Made by a program: the position numbers and the translations under genes | Source: Ustulina deusta | Lineage: Eukaryota; Ascomycota; Sordariomycetes; Xylariales; Xylariaceae | DNA length: 64,000 bases | NCBI GenBank assembly: GCA_023159155.1 | Contig: JAJNNX010000026.1 | Location: forward strand, 62,001 to 126,000 | Direction: 5' to 3' | Shown here: positions 49,460-61,100 of the stretch, piece after piece | How positions within the stretch are numbered: the first letter of the stretch is position 1 | How the letters are laid out: the number at the start of each line of letters is the position of its first letter | Notes under the pieces: model-generated | Databases searched by the model: none | Told to the model about the DNA's origin: nothing | What the model saw: only the letters and a program-made list of their open reading frames with translations

Positions 49460-50170
49460 TACACTACCTAGTAGGTATCATTTCCATTCAGTAGTACCTA
49501 CCTATCTATATCTAGGTAGATAGTCCCCCGACTACCTAAATACTAATCGTCTAAACACGAATGAATTTATGTTTTATACCTGGTAGGTGCCTACAGCCTG
49601 ATACCTAGTAAGTCCGAGTACCTACTGAGTATTACAACCAGCTACCTAGGTAGGTAGTGCCTGTAGGTACATATAATATGTAGGTAGTACATGTAGTGCA
49701 AGACTCCCTTAAGGATCGATCTGGAGGACCTACGTGGTATATCCTGGCAATCATGCACCAACACAGAACGTCAAGCACAAATGTAGCAGGTCCAATTAAT
49801 ATTTAATCAAAAGACGCAGTGGCACACGCGCAGCACGTTGTACTCTGTAAGACAGCGTTCCTTTTACTGTAGGGGCATGCTATATTACGCACATTTATGA
49901 AGACAACCGCCAAACTCCAGGCGAAACGAACAGGACCCCCCCTCGATGTATACCTACTATATGTAAGTATGTATGTAGGTACAGACATAAACTATAACTT
50001 ACCTTCCCCAGGTACCTACACGTAGGCTCGGCATTTATTTACGGCACTGCTGAGAGTGTGGCATAGTAGGTATGTGCGCCCAGAGGTACAGTGGGTTTAA
50101 AATGCCATACTACTAGGTATCAAGGATACCTGCAAGGAGGTGACCTACCTGCCGCAGGTATTTTAGCCTC
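49460..50170. repeat. Dense cluster of TACCTAGGTA/TAGGTAGGTA words
   Basis: Repeated palindromic and tandem variants of TACCTAGGTA, GTAGGTAC and CTACCTA occur far above chance over about 700 bp. Similar words appear in most other intergenic regions of the window but in no exon I noticed. Confidence 0.7.
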
Positions 50171-50806
50171 TTCTATTCTCTGACTAAACTAAGACCTCGA
50201 ACAATACATTGCAGAAGAGAATCAAACACGAGGCTTCCAGCGGCTGGTCAGCTCGTTCCCTGTCTGGTGGACCGGCTAGCAGGCTAGGAACAGCGAGAGT
50301 CTAGTCTTATTCTGGACGTATTAACACATCCCAACTCGGAAGCCTGCCTCCTCCCTTTTCGATCCGCTGGCTCCTTCCCCGTCATTGCGCTCTGAGGTAC
50401 CTGCTTCTTATTGTTCTCCTTTCATGTACACGCCGGGGAACAGCTCATTCCCGCGATTGGCCATGCAATCTTGAATCTTATATGCCTCCCTCTTTCATCT
50501 GATTATTCGTGTTTCCGCCCACGCACGCCAGTCACTCGTTCTCCGCAGCATCTCGCCTACTTCGGCCAGCCCCGACCGACAACAGATCGCTATCTCGACA
50601 TCAATCGGCCTTGACGTCGAGTCCACGGCGCTCCTGCTCATCGTCGCCTATTTGTAACCGCAGACGTGTGTGTTTGTTACCCAAGCCCGTAGACCAGACC
50701 CCTGGATACACAGGCCGATTCGCATCGTCCCATGCCAACTCCCGCCTGCCTGTAGGCCATTCTAGCAAAGACTTCTCGATATCAGTCTTCCCCCGAGTTG
50801 CCCATC

Positions 50807-51901
50807 ATGCGCCCGCCGTCTATCCTGCTAGGCTTGGCAACCGTGTTCGCCTTTCCCGTTGTTGCGCAGAAGAATGGCGATGACAATACTTCCACGTCTG
50901 TTAAAGACAATGGTGCATCGACATCCACTAATGGCAATGCTGCCCCTACATCGTCCACAGAGAAGTCTCAGTCCACAACGACAGCCGACGCTCAACAGAC
51001 GTCGTCATCGTCATCGTCGTCGTCGTCGTCGCTACCTGATATAAATCAGACATCCACAACAGCCTCGCCTACCTCCACAACCACCGAAGCGAGCAGCACG
51101 ACACAACAGAGTGTCCCAGCTATCACGAGCAGCACTGGCGATACTCCTCCATTACCAACTCTTCCCGGCTCTTATAGTTACCCCCCACCAGCTGTCCCTC
51201 CCACCAAAAACGCCCCCTTTATGCAACAGTCAAATCTACCCCAGGGCACGGTCTTCATTGCTGTCGGTGCTATCCTTGGTGCTTTCGCTGTTGCCATCCT
51301 AGTCTGGCGGGCCGTTGTTGCTTGTCTACTGCACCGCTCGGTTAAGCGTGCTACTTTGGCTCAGCAACTCGCAAACGACAAAAACTCGTATCCGCCTCCT
51401 TCTGCTCCTTTTTATAAATACAGTGATCATGCGTCTTCTGTCTCTCTTGGTAATACTCCAGGAGCTCGCCCAGCCCGGAAACTACGTGGGCCGATACCCT
51501 CCTCAACGCCGAGCCAGTCGAACCTATTCTTCTCTCCGACGGCTCCTGCTGGAGCCGGTAATGCCGCGAATCGCGAATCACGGTTCTTGCCTTCGGGATT
51601 CTACGCGTCTGGCGCTGCTTCTCCACAACCAGTTCATGAGCACTCTATTAGTTTGACAAATCTACGGCCAGATTCTCGTGGCCATGCCAGGGTTGTCGAG
51701 CCCAGTCCTCCAGATTCTCCCAACTTGGCCCCCCCTCACAGTATAGGGCGGAGAAATCTAAGTTCGAGCAGCATTAACTTGAACAGGCCAGCTAGTGGCC
51801 GGGCCCCAAGTGCCTTTCTCGAGGATTTATTAGGTGACCAACCCGAGCAATTCCCGCCAGGTCACCGCAACACGTGGAATCAACCCTCAAACCGTTTCTA
51901 G
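50807..51901 (+). CDS. csi2: CSI2-like mucin-type membrane protein
   Basis: Single-span cell-surface protein of the fungal Csi2 group; yeast CSI2 is linked to chitin synthesis and septum formation. Single exon, 364 aa from the ATG at 50807. A signal peptide (about 1-21, LLGLATVFAFPVVA) is followed by a Ser/Thr-rich mucin-like ectodomain with a nine- to ten-Ser run (about 66-75), likely O-glycosylated. One membrane span lies at about 149-175 (TVFIAVGAILGAFAVAILVWRAVVACLL), followed by a basic RSVKRATLAQQ juxtamembrane segment, the most conserved part. The cytosolic tail is Ser/Pro-rich. The family assignment rests mainly on the membrane and juxtamembrane segment, so function is tentative. Confidence 0.82.
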   Translation: MRPPSILLGLATVFAFPVVAQKNGDDNTSTSVKDNGASTSTNGNAAPTSSTEKSQSTTTADAQQTSSSSSSSSSSLPDINQTSTTASPTSTTTEASSTTQQSVPAITSSTGDTPPLPTLPGSYSYPPPAVPPTKNAPFMQQSNLPQGTVFIAVGAILGAFAVAILVWRAVVACLLHRSVKRATLAQQLANDKNSYPPPSAPFYKYSDHASSVSLGNTPGARPARKLRGPIPSSTPSQSNLFFSPTAPAGAGNAANRESRFLPSGFYASGAASPQPVHEHSISLTNLRPDSRGHARVVEPSPPDSPNLAPPHSIGRRNLSSSSINLNRPASGRAPSAFLEDLLGDQPEQFPPGHRNTWNQPSNRF

Positions 51902-52788
51902 CCCAATTCAAGTCTTTACAAAGCATACAGCATTATGTGTGGTAAAGGAGTCTAGAGACTCGACGGTGTTGATTGAATCGAAAATATCTTTGTCATTGGT
52001 AGTAAAACCTGACCAAACCTGGGTCTTCACTGCTTCCCAGATGGAATGATCATGGCAAGCCAAGCAATACTGCATTGAAAGCTGCCGTCATTTTTCCCCG
52101 GTCCGAGCTTTTTGTAAAGTCTATGTAATGTTATGGCGTTGGCATCAAGTGGGCGTTGATAGGAGGCGGGCTGCTCGGCATTGGTATACAGTTAATAGAC
52201 TACATGTCCCTCGTCTTCAATTCTTGATAGCATTCCGCGCCTTTGGAGAGCCCTTAGTTTCACCCGCACAAACATCGAGCGATGTGCTGACGTTTGTAAA
52301 GGCTATCCATCAATTCGAATGTGTGGTCCCTCGGAGTATAAAAGGATCTTCAGCACGTGCAGAGCGATTACTTGGCTCTATGAAGCTAGGTAAGAGTATT
52401 ACAATATGCGAGTTCGCCGTCTCTTATATCTAAAACAATAGCGTGTTCCACTATTGAGCATATGGTCGGCGAATTCCAAAATTGATACCTATGTGCAAAG
52501 CTTCGACTTCCCTGCTATCAATCCTACCCTGTCATTTCGGCGTTTATTAGCTCAGAACACAGAATATCACTCACAAGCAAGGCACGCTCGGGACGCCTGG
52601 GGCTCTGCATCAGCGGTTCATGGGGCTGAGGGTCTAAGGGACGGGATTGGGTGGATAGATATATTCTGTTACTTGAAGCGAGAACTAAATATCAACAAAG
52701 ATGTGTACGTCAGTCGGATGTCTACCTCTCCACTCATGTCATTTGGACACGCTGATGCATTTCTTTGCCTTGGTCTCTCTATACAGCA

Positions 52789-52829
<41 letters not shown>

Positions 52830-53468
52830 CTCCTCCTCCTAAGAATTTGCGATCCTTGGTTTTTCGATATATCCCCGCCATTCCGGAAGAGACGGGAGCA
52901 TGTGAAAGTTGGGGGGGGGAGGGGGTGGATGGCCAAGGACAAGAAAGCAAGCACTTCATCCCGCCACATTCTGACGTTTTTTTGCGTAAACAAACGTGCA
53001 AAATCCCTCCCTCCCTCTTTTACTCTACTTGATCATATGACTCCATAACTCGTGCTGTCTCTCTTTTGTTGCTTACAAATAAATAAAAAAACAGGTGCTG
53101 GCATCCACGGATGGAAGTAACTATATAGGCAGGCACACGGGCGGATGGATGGTAGTCCAGAAAGCTTTTAGGTAAATATAGAAATACCCCTTTTATCTGA
53201 TACAACCCATACCTTGACATGTTGTCTCATCCCATCTTAGTCCTTTAACATGCCCTCTTCCCACTAAGACACAAGAAGCAAGAAAAGCTGAGACAGATAA
53301 GTTCATGAAATGGGGAAGATTTACTAAAATATGCTACTGCGCCTACCACTTATGTATTTGACGAATTTAAATATCGGGACGCTATGCCGCAAATGACGTT
53401 GCAAAGTTTCGGGTAACTATGCAAAATGGAATATATATTTTGTGAGACCTTAAAAATCGAATCGCCCC
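51902..53468. other. Convergent 3' region, csi2 / ABC transporter
   Basis: 1.6 kb between two stop codons. It contains an ACT/CCT trinucleotide run at about 52790-52840. Open frames across that run (for example 52454-53032) come from the repeat and show no family. Confidence 0.55.
52790..52840. repeat. ACT trinucleotide run followed by CCT units
   Basis: About 13 ACT units pass into four CCT units. Non-coding; likely length-variable. Confidence 0.88.
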
Positions 53469-56400
53469 TCATAGCGACCCAGCAGGCTCAGTAGAGTCCT
53501 CTTTCTCATTTGCCCCATCCTCCCGCGCAAGGGATGCAGGTACGGGCGCCTCGCCCAAAGAGCCCATATTCGCTGCAGCAGCGAGATCTTCGTGTCGAAT
53601 CCCACTTCGCTCACACATGCCTCTGAAAATACCGTCTTTAATATCCCAGAGCTCAAGCGGGGTGCCGAGCTCGGCGATGCGGCCTGAGTCCATGACACAA
53701 ATACGGTCGTAGCCGATGATGGTGCGCAGACGGTGCGCGATGCATAACAGTGTCCGTCCCTTGAAGCCTGCCGCCATCGTCTTCTGAATCTTGTCGTCCG
53801 TCTCCATGTCCACGGAGCTGGTTGCTTCGTCACACACAATGATTCGGGAGCCACGGACGAGCGCGCGCGCCAGAGCCATGAGCTGACGCTGCCCGAGACT
53901 GAAATTCAGCCCGTCCTCCTCTACCACGCTGTCCAAGTGGATCCGGGCCGGGTCCTTGTCGTCAGGTCCCGCGTCGGCGGAGACAAGATCGGCCTGCCGT
54001 AGCGCAGACCACAGATCTAGGTCTGAGTGTTCGGAAAATGGGTCAAGATTGCTGCGCACGGTGCCATGGAATAGGGTTGGATCTTGTGGTATGATGGCGA
54101 GGCGTGAACGCAGGTCGTGAAGTCCGATAGTCGCGATGTCGATGCCGTCGATAGTAATGTGGCCGCCAGAGATCTCAACGAGGCGGAACAGCGTTGACAT
54201 AATAGAGCTCTTACCGGCGCCGGTACGGCCTACAATGCCGATACGTTCGCCGCCCTCGACGTGAATAGACAAGCCTTTGAGCACGAGAGGCAAGTTTGGG
54301 CGGTATCGCATCTCGACGTTGTCGAAGACGATCTCGCCTCTTTCAGGCCAGGACGGGCGGACGTCAATGGTGTGCTCGGGCGCTTCCTCTTCGAGATTTG
54401 TGCCATAATGCAAGAGACGTTCCACAGCGTTCATGCCGTTCTCCACCTCAGCTAGCTGCCGCACGGTAAACTGCAGCATCTGCACGATACTCAAGATGTA
54501 GGACAGGACAAGGCCACCGGTCGACGGGGGTACGCTAAACCGGGATGTTACGACGAGGATGCCCGTCGTAAACACGAGCAAGTTACCAATAAGGTCCAAC
54601 CGCAGCGACAGCCACCGTTGGTTCGAGAATGTGAGATAGTATGCCGAGTTCATCTCGTCAATACTATTTCTAAGATCTGCGACTAAACGCCCCTGTAACC
54701 CATACGCACGAATGCACGCTACGCCTGTGATCCCCTCGCTAAATTTGGCGAAGACGACTGATCGGAGAACTGACTCAAAACGCTTTACTTCTCGGGCCGA
54801 AGAGCGGTAGTACGATGCCGCCAGTACAAAGATGATTGTTAGAGGGACGAGGGCAATGGCGAAGTAATAAAAGAACGCGATGATGAGAGCGAATACAGAG
54901 ATAACAGTCACCATGGTCAGGAAGTACATCCTCAGCGCATCTGTCAGGTTGTTGTCCATAACATCAACATCCCTCGAGAACCGATTCGTAATGCGCCCCA
55001 GAGGTGTCGTGTCGAAGAATGACATAGGGGCTCGTAGTGTTCTTGTCACGGCTTGTCGAAGTAGTGCCTTGCTTGCCCGCGTCCCAAAGACTGTCAGCAT
55101 AATGGCAAATAAGAACAAGAAAATCGCCTGACCAGTTCCGAGAGCAGCATAGACTCCGATATAGACTGCCTGGGAGTACCCAAATTTATCCGCAGTCCAG
55201 TATGAGAGCCATAAACTAGTCGCAATGTTCCCGCCTTGGGCTATCACGAGGGCCAAGAACACCCAAAGAGCATTGAAAATGCTGCCGGATGCTCGTACAT
55301 ACTTGGCATAGACCGACCACGGAACACTCGCGACGGCACGTTCCTCGGCCTGCATTAGTCCCTGTGCCTTCTTCTTTTTCTTCCCACCCTTCTCAGCGGA
55401 TTGCTTTTCAACAGCCACGTCGGCATCATCTTTCTTTTCTACGGCCGTTGTCTCCATTAGATGCCTAAAGCCGGGCTCATTCTCCATCAGATTGTCGAAA
55501 GTGTCGACAGCACGGATTTTACCACCATCCATCCAAACAATGCGATCACAGCGGTTTAGAACCCATAATTGATGTGTGGCGAGAATTCGGCACTTGTCCT
55601 TCAATAGACCCAAAATAGCGTTATCCATGATATGTCTACCAACATGCGCATCGACAGCGCTGAGAGGGTCATCCATAAGTACAATATCGGCATCGAAGTA
55701 AATAGCACGGGCGATATTCTATAGGAATTCACCCATTAGAGGTTGTGAAGCAAAACTTTGAAGGGGGAACGAAAGGCTCATGATACATACAAGTCGTTGT
55801 TTTTGTCCGCCAGATACGGTTATTCCTCTTTCGCCGATTTCGGTTGCGTCACCATCTGGCAGCATATCTAAATCAGGCTGTAGGGCACATCTAGACAAAC
55901 GATTAGCAGACCAGTTGTCAATCGAGGTTAAGAGTAAATCATACGCTTTGATAACCTCCTTATACCACTCTCGATTCATATCTTTGCCGAAAAGAATATT
56001 TTTGCGAACCGAGGCATTTTGAATCCAAGCGTACTGGGGGCAAAAGGCTCTTGATGCGCCGAGAACGACATCACCTGAAGTCTTTCGCATGTCACCAGCG
56101 AGAGCTGCGAGAAGAGATGTTTTGCCGCTGCCAACGGAACCAATGACAGCAATGATCTCCTTACGTCCGATCGCGAGGTTGAGTTCCTCAAGTTTGAAAG
56201 GTTCGCGCTCCTCCACTAGGGTACTGGCCGCGTCGGAGTTTGATTCTGACGTCTCTGCGCCCTTGTCCTTTGTTGCGGGTTGTTTGCTCCCCTTATTAGG
56301 AACACCCTTCTTCCCAACTGCGACTGCCTTGTCGTTTGCTTGTGTAGGCGTACGTTCCCAAGTGAAACTTGCATCCTTCATCTCGACAGCATTTTTGTTT

Positions 56401-58128
56401 TCTGGATTAAATACGGCAGCGTCTTCTTGTTCTTCGGAGCGCATGAAATCCTGTATGCGCTTCATCGACGACCAGGCATCGACGACATTGCCAATCACTA
56501 GTGGTAGTAGGTTGAGTGGCAATCGCAGACCATTGAAAAGCGCAAGCGAAGAAAAGACTTCGGCAGCACTGAGGCCATGGTCTGTCAGTGAATAGGTAAT
56601 GAATGAGAGGAAGGAGGCGTAAATGGGAAGTGACAAGCTAACAGAGTTGATGGCGTTACGGATCGCCAAGAGAACCTGGATGCCGTGTATCTCGCGATCT
56701 CGAACTTCTCCTAGGCGCTTCAGAAAAGCCGCTTCCCACCCGAAGTACTTGACAAAGCGAACAGACTGCAAAATTTCTTGAGTAAGGGTGACTCGCTTAT
56801 CAGTCATTTTGTTAATGAGTCCTCGGCGTCGAAACAGACTGCGAATAGCCCGAGTAAGGGCCGGAATGCCAATAACCAGAATAGCAAAACCCGCTAATGC
56901 GCTGTAGGAAAGATTTATAAGCAGAACGATGAGAGTGATGATGCATTGGATCGGGGCAGTCCAGATAATATGGAACAGAGCGGAAGAGATGTCGAGACGA
57001 TATGTGTCGACACTCATCAAATTAACGATTCGACCATTGCTCCAGCCCACACCATCGCCAGCAACGCCCATCTTCTTAGCTTTGGCACCATTCTGAGCTA
57101 TCTCCTCTTTTTTGCCATCTTTCGTGCCCTCGCCTAATTTTTCTTCGTCTGTACCGTTCGCAACAGCCTTGCCACCAGCCTTGGCTCGACCTGAGATCAC
57201 CATGGATTTCTCGAATATGAAGCTGATCAAGACGGCACGAACTTGACCACCGATCATCATTCCACGGAAGAGGAAGTGGTTCGTTCCTAAACTTTGAAAC
57301 AATTGCATAAATGTGACTCCCAGAACCAGGCCGATCCCTCTACCAATGGGTGGCGGAGGTTGTCCACTGTGCATGTTATCCCAGGCTTCCTGCGCAAAGG
57401 CGATGAGATATCGGAGTACAAAAGGAGACAAGACTTGCAAAATGGCGGCTACAAGTTGGCACAAACCGCCAACCCAAAACTCCCAGAAGAAAGTCTCGTG
57501 AATCGCCCAGAGCAGCGGGTATTTGTCTCCGTTTTTTACTCGTCGTTCGAATGATTCAGCGCACTTGCGAGCCATTGTATCTACTGACCGCTTTGGATTC
57601 ACTTTCCAAAGATCACCTTGCTCCAGTGGTCTTTTGTAACCAACCTAAGATTCAATCAGTGTAAGCCCAATCGTTGATACAGCCGTGGGCGTATCTGGTA
57701 TGTGCTTCCCGTTATCGCTCCCTACTTACACTCATTAATGGAGCCATCCATTGAAATGTCAGCCTACTGAAGAAACCAGCCCTGACTTCTCCCGATTCCA
57801 GCCTTTCTTTGGGAACCGGAGGGACAGACCCCCATCGTAGGGGATTTGGCGTCTTGTACCATGGCTTCTTCGACGCAGCCGGCACTGACGCGCGAGTCGT
57901 GGTGCGCGTTATGGTACTCGTATCGGTGACATAACTCTGAGTACGCTTCAGCTCATCCCTATTGGCGCGCTCGTCGAGCGACTCCTCGCGACGACGAATC
58001 TCCTCCTCGGGGTCATCATGATCATCGTGGTCGTCGTAGGGGCTGGAAGGTTCCACCTTCACCGGGGTATCAACCTTGGTTAGAGGGTCTGCTGGCTTTG
58101 CCTCCTTCTCGACGGTTTCGTTTGCCAT
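53469..58128 (-). CDS. yor1: ABC transporter, ABCC/MRP subfamily (Yor1-like)
   Basis: Full-size ATP-driven exporter of organic anions and drugs, probably at the plasma membrane. Exons 57730-58128, 55791-57644 and 53469-55718 on the minus strand, 1500 aa. An acidic cytosolic N-terminus (DDHDDHDD) precedes FFSRLTFQWMAPLMS|VGYKRPLEQGDLW, the Yor1-type entry to membrane domain 1. NBD1 has Walker A GSVGSGKTS (about 635), signature VSGGQKQR (about 744) and Walker B IVLMDDP. NBD2 has GRTGAGKSS (about 1248), FSLGQRQL and RIIVCDEATSSVD. NBD1 has Asp instead of the catalytic Glu after Walker B, normal in ABCC proteins. There is no MRP-type TMD0, as in Yor1. Introns are 85 and 72 nt. Confidence 0.95.
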
Positions 58129-61100
58129 AGTTTATGCCCGGCCTTTCTTTTCGCACGGCCTCCTTGCCGTGCAGTTAATGGAATAAACCCCCCGATAGTC
58201 TAGTTATGAAGTGTCCGGATCCAGATATTGCGACGCGAGTGCCTCACGACGGATTCCAGCCCGGAGTTGACAGAAAACTTTTACGTTTTTTTAATCAGAA
58301 AAGATAGAAAAGGGTGAGTGAGAGACAATGACATGGGTAAATTGTTCAGTACGACGTAAATAATTAGACAATGATCAGCCCCAATCGCAAGCAACAGCAC
58401 CTGGGATTATTCTATCTTCCCAAGCAACGAAGAGGCATCTTAATATTTCCACTTATAGATCGTATGGCAATGGCAAGCAAGCAAGAGAAATAGGCAGCGG
58501 GAGCGAGGGAAACGGATATAGAGATAGATGACGGAGGAGGCGGCAACGGGCTTTTGATATGTGCCGTGGGTTTGGTGGATGCTGACGATACTTTACGCAT
58601 ATTTATCATGATGTTTTGATTTATTGATTTACAATTACCCCCAAAATTTGTCGGCCCCTCCTCTATTTCCTTCCGTGTTGCACTTTGCGTCTTTGTCCTT
58701 TGCAGTTTCCGGCTTTGTCCCTTTTGCGCCTTTCCACTTCTCGGTTATCTTGCTATCTCTTCACCCGGCGTTAAGTCGCACTTGCCGGCTCCGAGCAAAA
58801 CCAACCATAACCATGTCTCCTGGTACATTGGAAGGCCAATGGCAAATCCCTGCTAACCGAATCGACCTAATGCACTAACCTACGTGATCTGCAGTGGAAC
58901 AGCGTCTTGTTTGGGCAACGCAGTTTAGCCAACTGCGCAATTACTGACTGACTGACCTGTCCAGGAATACAAACGCACAGACTGGTCTACCCACCTACCT
59001 AGATAGGTAGTACATCTACCGAGATATGGTAACACGGCACGGAATCTGTTGGTACCAACTCTTGGTTTGTCCTCAACTTTTTCTATTCGGTATTTTGCAG
59101 AAAATTAGTATTGCCAAGGGGATCTATTATCCCAACCGTTTGGAATTCCCATGGTAGTATACATCTACCCCGGACAGAGGATACGAATACTAGCTTGTGG
59201 TACTAAGTACCCTGTTCATGATTACCAAGCAACATCGCAAGACTAAATCCAGGATTTCGGACGAGTTGTGACTAGCGTTAAACTTTTTTTTTTTTTTTCT
59301 CTTGCCCTTCTATTACTGTATCATACATGCACACTCATCTCTCATTGGCTTTTAACCCTGAAGCAAGCCAACTCGTTAATCACACCGCTCATAAAGTCTC
59401 TTGCTTCGCGGAGCCAATCATCCTGCTCAAATTCTGAGTCAAAGTCAACAGGTATCAACATTTCAACCACTTACGTACCTGCGTAGGTAATACATACCTC
59501 CATGCATATGCAAGTATACCGCTGTTGATTCATCATCACCTGCGCCACGAGTCCCGGTTTCTGCGAGCATCATGGAGCGGGTTGCATCAGAACCCGTCCC
59601 CTGCAAACGTCGGTTCTCTCCAGAGCAGGTGCCAAGATATATATATATTAACAACACTGATTCCGACGCCGGACACCGCGCTTATGAACATCTTCATCAA
59701 GAACCCCAACGACTAGTCTTTGTCCGTTTTGTAATGGCCCTTAGTAGCATTCTATAGGTACCACTCAGTTCTGTCAGAGCCAACTCATATGTACCTATTT
59801 TCCTCTCCCATCATCCGGCGTCGGTCCCGAGATGGCAGAGGGTAACCGATTGGTCAGTTCAACGATGCCTTACGAATCCCGTACCCGAATCCGAATCCGA
59901 ACCCGAACACTGTTTAGCGGCTCAACCTTCGCGACTGATATCCCGAAGTCCTCCGACAAAAGTGCTGGCTCTGACTACGTCATTTACTTGTACAATAGAC
60001 ACACCTGCAAGTAGTTGAAATAATATGTACCATGACAGTGTCCCGAATATTCAACAACGGCGGATAAAATGTATCAAGAAGAATCGTGGCTGCCAATCGA
60101 GAAAGATGCTCCCTAACAGAACAAAGTACTATTTAAGGGACCAAGTGCGTAACCAAGTGGCACCTAGCCTATTCATCACCTTACTTTCATGACCAAGTAT
60201 GATACTATTATAGGAACAAGCAACAGGCGAGGTATGGAGTTCGCCTTACGCATCACTTCACCTGATAGACAAACGAATATAAACAAATAGAAACCCTCCC
60301 CATTATCCCCGAGAAGGGAAAGGAGCTGGTCTATCATCAGCCTCATAAAGCAGACACCCGTCATGACGCCGCCCTCTCCAGAACACACCGAGCATCCGTA
60401 TATTGCTAAGAAGAGCTAACCGTTCGGACATCCTAGGGCCCTCGCGCAAAGAACTTGTTCATGACTTACGCAATAACGCGGCTCCTAGAACCGTGGACAT
60501 TGAACGATTGCCGAAAATGTCGAATACTACTGATTCGAGTAGGAACTCGTAGTAGCCCAAAGGCACCTTTTTGAGCTTGACGACAGCCTCCCATCCGAAA
60601 CTCAAGTATCATCTAATTAATCTCGGGCGAATAAATATAAAAAAACGAGTCACAGTAGCGTGACATTTATCTCTATTCTAAAACGTATTTACTAGATACC
60701 TACGGACATTTCGCAGGAACGCAAACACCAAAACCACGTCATATACTACAGACCAAATTACAAATAGCAACAGTGCAGTTCCGCGTAGATAGGCATCGAT
60801 TAAGTTTTTCTATTTTAGTACAATATTCCCTAACAACCATCGCCATCTCCACGACTGTGGTTTGCGCGTGTAGTTGTCCTTTTGGTGATACTCATACATA
60901 GGGGGAAAGAAGAGGCAGAGACCCGGCCCCGTATAAAGAAGCGACTCCGTAGGTCAGGGATCCTAACTCTTCAAGCCGTAGTTCGCTCGCCCTTTCTAAC
61001 GCCACGCAGGAAAGAAATAACCAGCAAGTGGGCTGGTCGCAAGCTAATTTGCAGCCCATCGATGAAGAAACACTATGCAGCTTTATATGAGCAAAGCCTA
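58129..61100. other. 3 kb gene-free stretch between ies1 and the ABC transporter
   Basis: Contains the ABCC promoter and the ies1 3' side. Short open frames only. A T run lies at about 59286-59300, and CCGAAT/CCCGAA repeats at about 59880-59910. No gene was recognised. Confidence 0.5.

Larger units (their letters stand above)
48997..50806. other. Divergent promoter region, fcf1 / csi2, rich in TACCTAGGTA words
   Basis: 1.8 kb between divergent starts. It holds an A run at 49178-49204 and dense TACCTAGGTAGGTA-type words at about 49460-49700 and 49950-50170. No gene was recognised. Confidence 0.6.

Noticed and set aside
52454..53032. 192-codon open frame with a Thr run
   Set aside because: Its openness comes from the ACT trinucleotide run. 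There is no recognisable domain and it begins in the csi2 3' region.
25152..58128. Secondary-metabolite cluster suggested by dipeptidase, MFS and ABC genes
   Set aside because: They are 20-30 kb apart, separated by housekeeping genes, and no synthase, tailoring enzyme or cluster regulator is present.
59572..59757. 61-codon ATG open frame upstream of the ABC transporter
   Set aside because: Short, no family resemblance, and surrounded by non-coding sequence.
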